Below, one piece after another: positions 59,951 through 64,000 of a stretch of 64,000 nucleotides of DNA. This DNA is from Streptomyces plumbidurans. GTDB lineage: Bacteria > Actinomycetota > Actinomycetes > Streptomycetales > Streptomycetaceae. Location: positions 1 through 64,000 of the forward strand of contig NZ_JAFJSY010000043.1 of the NCBI RefSeq assembly GCF_019857225.1, in the 5' to 3' direction. The stretch's first letter is position 1. Each line of letters starts with the position of its first letter. The notes below the pieces were generated by a model. That model worked only from the letters and a program-made list of their open reading frames with translations. It did no database searches and was not told the origin of the DNA. The position numbers were made by a program, and so were the translations under genes.

Positions 59951-60736
59951 ATGACTACTTCGATCGTGGAAAAGCTCGTTCTCGGAGCGGCCGAGAGGCA
60001 TGGCGTCCCCGAGCCGGTCGCACACGAGATGCTCACCAGCTCCCGACCGTGCGTCCACCTGATCCCCTTCGAGGACATGACTTCCGCCCAGCAAGAAGCG
60101 GCCCGCCCTGCCGCGCGCACGGGAGGTCTCCCCTGCCTGCCGGATGGCATCGACTGGCCCGAGGGGCGCGAACCTCTGGTGCTGACCGTCCACTGTGCGG
60201 CACTCCCCCGCGAAGCGCTGGACATCGAACTGCCGCCCGACGGGGACCTGTTGTTTTTCGTCGAGATCGAGTACGAGCCGGAGTCGTCGACTGTGCTCCA
60301 CGTTTCGGCCGGCGCGCGGACCACGGAACGCTCGGCGACGTACGAACTCGACGGCGAGCCTGAGCAGGCCAGGGTCTACGAACCGGCCGTTCTGTATCCG
60401 GTGCCTGGACTGACCGTCGCGCCCGACTGGCGCGACGCCCCGGCGACCCGCGCGTTCCTGGACGGCAGCGCGGAGCGATACGGCATCTTGGACGCCTTCG
60501 AGGACGCCGTGCGGGACGCGGCAGCGGGCGGTGCCTCACAAGGAGTCTCCGTCCAGCTGGGGGGTTTCTCCAGCGCCTGGCAGTCGGCTCCGGACGAGGG
60601 CGACCTGGTTCTTCTGGCACAGATACACGGCCAGTCGATCGATATCGACGTCTACACGCAGACCCTGATCGTCGGCACCCGCAAGGACATCGCAGAGCGC
60701 CGGTACCACGCCCTGCAGTTCGAACAGCAGGTCTGA
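59951..60736 (+). CDS. DUF1963 (YwqG-like) protein
   Basis: 261 residues from ATG 59951 (MTTSIVEKLV); an ATG four codons earlier is possible. Sequence: GGLPCLPDGIDWPEGREPLVLTVHCAAL, DGDLLFFVEIEYEPE, then QLGGFSSAWQSAP with DLVLLAQIHGQ: the ordered landmarks of the YwqG/DUF1963 family. No known activity. No signal peptide. Confidence 0.8.
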   Translation: MTTSIVEKLVLGAAERHGVPEPVAHEMLTSSRPCVHLIPFEDMTSAQQEAARPAARTGGLPCLPDGIDWPEGREPLVLTVHCAALPREALDIELPPDGDLLFFVEIEYEPESSTVLHVSAGARTTERSATYELDGEPEQARVYEPAVLYPVPGLTVAPDWRDAPATRAFLDGSAERYGILDAFEDAVRDAAAGGASQGVSVQLGGFSSAWQSAPDEGDLVLLAQIHGQSIDIDVYTQTLIVGTRKDIAERRYHALQFEQQV

Positions 60737-60748
60737 CACCCACCCCAG

Positions 60749-61729
60749 CTACCAGTTTGCGCACCACAGCCCTGGCCGGGCGAGCGTCCGCGAAGGACTG
60801 TGCCGCCTGGCCGGCCGGAGGCGCAGCCCGAAGCGTCGGTGTGCGTTCGCCAGCCTGCACAAACACATCGATCCGGATGCCTGCGCACAGGGTCCGGCCA
60901 AGTCGAGGTCGGCGTACACCAGATGGTGATCTGAATGCGCCGTGGGGCGCACGCCCTGCCCTAGGGACACAACACCTCGCAGGAATACGTAGTCGAACCT
61001 GCTGTGCCAGTCGGTGCTCGGCTCGCAGAGGTGAGCGGTCGACGGACGGCAGCGCGGGTCGGCGTCCTCGGCCAGCTTCCACAGGGCCTTGAGTTCGGGG
61101 GCGTCCGGTACGGCGTTGAAGTCACCGATGACGATCGCGTGGTCGTGCTCGGCGACTGCTGCCGCCAGGACGCGGGCCTGGTCCGCCCGGACCGTCTCCT
61201 GGCGCCGTTCGGCGAAGTGGGTGTTGAAGACCCGGACCGACCGGCCGCCCACCTCAGTGGTGACCGCCAGGTAGCCGCGGTCCTCGGAGCCGCCGTCGGG
61301 GTATTCGACGGTGGCGCGGTCCGTCATCGGTGCCGCCGAGAGGATCGCTTGGCCGTAGGCCCCGGGCTTCCAAGGGACGCCCCCGCAGCGCCCCCAGTTG
61401 CGCAGCACCGGCCCGTAGGCGACGTGGTACACCAGCCCGTAGAGGCCCTTCAGGTACTTCCGGATCCTCTCGACGTCACCCGCGCACGCCTCTTGCACAC
61501 CGATGACCTGGGGCGCGTACGCGGCGATCTCCGCTGCCTGATCGACGTTGCTCGCCCCGCACGGGTTGCACAGGTTCCATGTCATGACCCGGTTCGGCAC
61601 CACCTCGCGGGCCAGACCGGCAGGCAGTGACCTGGCGAAGGGCGCCCATCCTGGCGCGCCGAATCCGGTGAGCATCATGCACGCCACGATCACGACGCAC
61701 GCCACCAACCGCCCATCACGTCCCAGCAC
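60749..61729 (-). CDS. Secreted endonuclease/exonuclease/phosphatase-family protein
   Basis: 326 residues. Signal-like N-terminus (LVACVVIVACMMLTGFGAP). EEP motifs: VMTWNLCNPC, VIGVQEACAGD (metal Glu), a His in NTHFAERR, GDFNAVPDAPE, DYVFLRG and SDHHLVYADL. Acts on DNA, RNA or phospho-esters outside the cell. Two Cys pairs (LCNPCG, HLCEPS) suggest disulfides. The last 60 residues are basic and unlike the family, so the normal stop may have been lost. Confidence 0.82.
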   Translation of the reverse strand: MLGRDGRLVACVVIVACMMLTGFGAPGWAPFARSLPAGLAREVVPNRVMTWNLCNPCGASNVDQAAEIAAYAPQVIGVQEACAGDVERIRKYLKGLYGLVYHVAYGPVLRNWGRCGGVPWKPGAYGQAILSAAPMTDRATVEYPDGGSEDRGYLAVTTEVGGRSVRVFNTHFAERRQETVRADQARVLAAAVAEHDHAIVIGDFNAVPDAPELKALWKLAEDADPRCRPSTAHLCEPSTDWHSRFDYVFLRGVVSLGQGVRPTAHSDHHLVYADLDLAGPCAQASGSMCLCRLANAHRRFGLRLRPARRHSPSRTLARPGLWCANW

Positions 61730-61785
61730 ATCGCCCCCTCGCCGGTTCCTGAAATGAACCTCGCCCGCTCGCTGACGTCGCAGCC

Positions 61786-62352
61786 TCAGACCTGCCTGGC
61801 AGCGGGCCTGAGACCGTCCATCAGGAGGTTCAGCAAGCGACTGGCCTTGGCTTCGTGCTGGGGCCGGGGGGCCACGGTGAAGATGCCGATGAGGGAGGCC
61901 GCGATGTCCTCGGCGGTGATGTCGGAGCGGAGGTCGCCCGCTGCCTGGCCGGCGTTGAGGATCGTGGTGATGGCCGTCAGTAGCTCCGCTCGGGTCTGCG
62001 CATGGGCGATCTCACCCGACTCGACCATGGCGACCAGCGTGTCGAGCATGCCGTTCTTGGTCGCGATCCAGTCCCCGAACAGGTCCATCCAGTGCCGCAT
62101 CGCCTCAGCCGGGGGCATGCGGTCGAGCAGCTCCCGGGCGCCGGCCGTCAGCCGTACGACCTGGTCGCGGTAGACCGCATCGACCAGCGACTCGCGGGTC
62201 GGGAAGTGCCGGTAGAGCGTGGCGATGCCGACCCCGGCCTCGCGGGCGATCGCACGCATCGACGGCTCGTTGTCGGCGGACGCGAACACGCGGGTCGCCA
62301 CCGCGAGCAGTTGGTCGCGGTTACGGGTCGCGTCCGCGCGTGGCGTGCGCAT
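61786..62352 (-). CDS. TetR-family repressor, divergent from quinone oxidoreductase
   Basis: 188 residues from ATG 62352 (MRTPRADATRN). HTH at about residues 11-55 (LLAVATRVFASADNEPSMRAI, VGIATLYRHFPTRESLVDAV). C-terminal helices end in LLMDGLRPAARQV. The gene faces the oxidoreductase at 62462 with an AAACGGA/TCCGTTT inverted repeat between them, the usual sign of a repressor of a redox enzyme. Confidence 0.9.
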   Translation of the reverse strand: MRTPRADATRNRDQLLAVATRVFASADNEPSMRAIAREAGVGIATLYRHFPTRESLVDAVYRDQVVRLTAGARELLDRMPPAEAMRHWMDLFGDWIATKNGMLDTLVAMVESGEIAHAQTRAELLTAITTILNAGQAAGDLRSDITAEDIAASLIGIFTVAPRPQHEAKASRLLNLLMDGLRPAARQV

Positions 62353-62405
62353 AGCTGCCTCAGTCAAAACGGATCACGCTCCGGTTATGCTACGGTCATT
62401 CATGT

Positions 62406-62425
62406 AAACGGAGCATAGTCCGTTT
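62406..62425. promoter_or_regulatory. Inverted repeat AAACGGA-N6-TCCGTTT, candidate TetR operator
   Basis: Perfect 7-bp arms with a 6-base spacer, 53 bases before the tetR start and 36 bases before the oxidoreductase start. The placement fits control of both. A partial copy (TCCGGTTATG) lies just to the left. Confidence 0.7.
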
Positions 62426-62461
62426 GCCTACGTTCCCTCGGTTCCAAGGAGACAGACGCAC

Positions 62462-63418
62462 ATGCTGGAGCAGAACGGTCAACCGTCGGTGGGCGCGAGC
62501 CGGGCAGTCCGGCTCGATGCATTCGGCGGTCCCGAAGTTCTGAACGTCCGCGAGGTTCCCGCACCGCAGGCAGGCCCGGAGCAGATCCGCGTGCGGGTCA
62601 CCGCGGCCGGTCTGAACCCGATGGACTGGATCATGACCGCCGACGCGGACACCGCCGCCCGGTTCGGCCTGAGCCTCCCGGTGGGGTTCGGGACCGACTA
62701 CGCGGGAGTGGTCGACCAGGTCGGTGACGGAGTAACCGGCTTCGCACCCGGCGACCGCGTGTTCGGGAGCGCGCTGTCCCGCGCGGTCGCCGACTTCGTG
62801 GTGATCGACCCGGCCGGGGGGCTGGCGGCCAACGAAGCCCATCACATCCCCGACGGCGTCGACGATCGCACCGCCGCGACCCTCACGATCGCAGGTCGCA
62901 CGGCATCCGCCGCCCTCGCCGTGGTCGCCCTCGGCCCGGGCGACACCGTGCTGATCGGCGGCGCGGCGGGCGGGGTGGGGGTGTTCGCCGTGCAGCTGGC
63001 CCGCATCGCGGGAGCGCGCGTGATCGGGACGGGATCGGCGACCTCATTCGATTTCCTGCGCGGCCTCGGAGCCGAGCCAGTCGTCTACGGCGATGGTCTG
63101 GCCGACCGGGTCCGGGCCCTTGCTCCCGACGGTGTCACCGCCGCCCTCGACCTGCACGGAGTGGAGACAGCGCACGCAGCACGGGAACTCGGCGTCCCGG
63201 ACGGCCGCATCTGCACCATCGCCGCCCAGGTCGACGGCGTATCGGCGGCCACCGGCGCGAACGCGACTCCGAGCGACCTGGAAGAGATCGCCCGCCTGGT
63301 CGCGGCGGGTCAACTGCAGGTGCCCATCGCGGAGAGTTTCCCGATCGAGCAGATCCGCCAGGCGACCGAGCTTCAGGCCGGTCGGCATGTGCACGGAAAG
63401 ATCGTCATCGACCTCTGA
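62462..63418 (+). CDS. NADP-dependent quinone oxidoreductase (MDR family)
   Basis: 318 residues. MDR layout: VRLDAFGGPEVLNVREVP, TAAGLNPMDWIM, GTDYAGVVDQVGDGVTGFAPGDRVFG, then Rossmann GGAAGGVGVFAVQLARIAGARVIGTG (GxGxxG type) and the ending ELQAGRHVHGKIVIDL. No Zn ligands, so a quinone or enone reductase. Start ATG 62462 after AAGGAG at 8 bases. It is divergently paired with the TetR gene. Confidence 0.9.
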   Translation: MLEQNGQPSVGASRAVRLDAFGGPEVLNVREVPAPQAGPEQIRVRVTAAGLNPMDWIMTADADTAARFGLSLPVGFGTDYAGVVDQVGDGVTGFAPGDRVFGSALSRAVADFVVIDPAGGLAANEAHHIPDGVDDRTAATLTIAGRTASAALAVVALGPGDTVLIGGAAGGVGVFAVQLARIAGARVIGTGSATSFDFLRGLGAEPVVYGDGLADRVRALAPDGVTAALDLHGVETAHAARELGVPDGRICTIAAQVDGVSAATGANATPSDLEEIARLVAAGQLQVPIAESFPIEQIRQATELQAGRHVHGKIVIDL

Positions 63419-63477
63419 GGTTGCACACCGCCTTCACGCGCACTGCGGCCGTCGATTTCTGCGCCTACCGTGGTGTG

Positions 63478-63888
63478 ATGGGCATCACATTGGCGGAGAA
63501 GGTGCTGATCGTCGGTGGGGTGCTGAACCTCGCCTACGGGGCGCTGCTCGGTTTTCCCATCGTGGTGATCCGCGCGAGAGGCGCAGCTGCCGCGCCGAGG
63601 TATCTGATGTCGGCGCACATCAGCACCCTGCTGCACGGAACGGCACTGCTCGGCCTGGTGTGGGCGGCGCGGTTCTCCACCCTGGGAGCGGGGTGGGAGG
63701 AGGTGGGCGCCTGGCTGCTCATCGCCTCTTCCACGTTGGTCGCGGCCAAGGACACCTTGAACTGGCTCACCGGTGTTCAGGACGAGTTCGGCGAGAAGGC
63801 GAAACCCGCGCTGCTGGGCGCGCTCGCAGCGCTGCCGGAGACGGTGGGCATCGGGATCTTCGTCGTCGGTGTCCTCCAGGCGTTGTGA
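63478..63888 (+). CDS. Small four-helix membrane protein
   Basis: 136 residues from ATG 63478 (MGITLAEKVLIV); the codon before it is GTG. Four predicted helices: EKVLIVGGVLNLAYGALLGFPIVVI, HISTLLHGTALLGLVWAA, VGAWLLIASSTLVAAKDTLNWL, PETVGIGIFVVGVLQAL. Length and the AHxSTLLHG, KDTLNWLTGVQDEF pattern resemble the hydroxylaminobenzene mutase/styrene oxide isomerase group, small membrane isomerases; I hold this as a possibility only. Probably cotranscribed with the quinone oxidoreductase (59-base gap). After 63888 nothing is evident. Confidence 0.6.
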   Translation: MGITLAEKVLIVGGVLNLAYGALLGFPIVVIRARGAAAAPRYLMSAHISTLLHGTALLGLVWAARFSTLGAGWEEVGAWLLIASSTLVAAKDTLNWLTGVQDEFGEKAKPALLGALAALPETVGIGIFVVGVLQAL

Positions 63889-64000
63889 CACCCGGTCGGC
63901 GGCCGTCACTCTCGTACGGCGGACCACAGTCGCCTGCCCGCCGCAGGCCACGAGCCGCATCTGCAGCGAGCAGGGGCATCCGCTGAGGCGGACGCCCCTT

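Overview
This window is high-GC actinobacterial DNA with strong third-position GC bias, GTG/TTG starts and many ATGA/GTGA start-stop overlaps. The gene families (a conservon with its CYP157-type P450, a Tap/Tpg-like telomere pair, PucR, PadR and many TetR regulators, secreted GH54 and SGNH-lectin enzymes) point to Streptomyces or a close relative with a linear replicon. The first 19 kb carries many truncated genes, IS debris and near-duplicate regulators, as expected of a fast-changing chromosome arm. From about 22 kb on the DNA is denser and better preserved.

Layout. 1-2.7 kb: a secreted alpha-L-arabinofuranosidase (GH54 plus ricin-type lectin), a LacI-family-type palindrome, a decayed secreted glycosidase and an IS701 relic. 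2.7-6.1 kb: an AroQ-type chorismate mutase fused to an oxidoreductase remnant, a TetR gene, and a siderophore ABC transporter that has lost its binding protein and half its permease. 6.4-12.2 kb: an intact conservon (cvnA-E) converging on a second P450. 12.3-19 kb: debris (broken alpha/beta hydrolase, broken TetR, ABC and rhodanese scraps) among working genes: a DUF308 membrane protein, an Ohr/OsmC protein lacking its peroxidatic cysteine, a TetR about 88% identical to the one at 4 kb, and a TetR/alcohol dehydrogenase pair. A GAACGTTC palindrome recurs beside the TetR/Ohr/DUF308 genes.

19.8-22.8 kb: a small XRE gene, a Tap-like protein and a Tpg-like protein in one minus-strand unit. This resembles a divergent telomere-maintenance module.

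22.9-38.7 kb: the most striking region, ten minus-strand genes tightly packed or overlapping. In transcription order they are a serine beta-lactamase-fold (S12) hydrolase, a peptide-binding lipoprotein, a DppB permease, a DppC-DppD fusion, a DppF ATPase, an S9 peptidase fused to a second S12 domain, an M20 deacylase, a GNAT acyltransferase, an N-acylamino acid racemase and a PucR regulator. Together they look like a route that imports peptides, cleaves them in the cytoplasm and converts D-amino acids to L-amino acids by acylation, racemisation and deacylation.

38.9-42.7 kb: a PadR-controlled FtsX-type ABC exporter with a clear TGTATACC/GGTATACA operator. 43.4-46.3 kb: a glycosyltransferase and a beta-rich protein of unknown function. 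46.4-52.8 kb: a secreted SGNH hydrolase with lectin domain, a response regulator/kinase/lipoprotein operon, and a membrane acyltransferase next to a separate SGNH lipoprotein. 53-64 kb: mixed genes (mycothiol-type DinB/SCP2 protein, membrane-anchored pentapeptide-repeat protein, HEAT-repeat protein, sigma factor, HxlR regulator, DUF1963 protein, secreted nuclease, TetR with divergent quinone oxidoreductase, small membrane protein). I saw no rRNA, tRNA, CRISPR array, prophage or PKS/NRPS gene.
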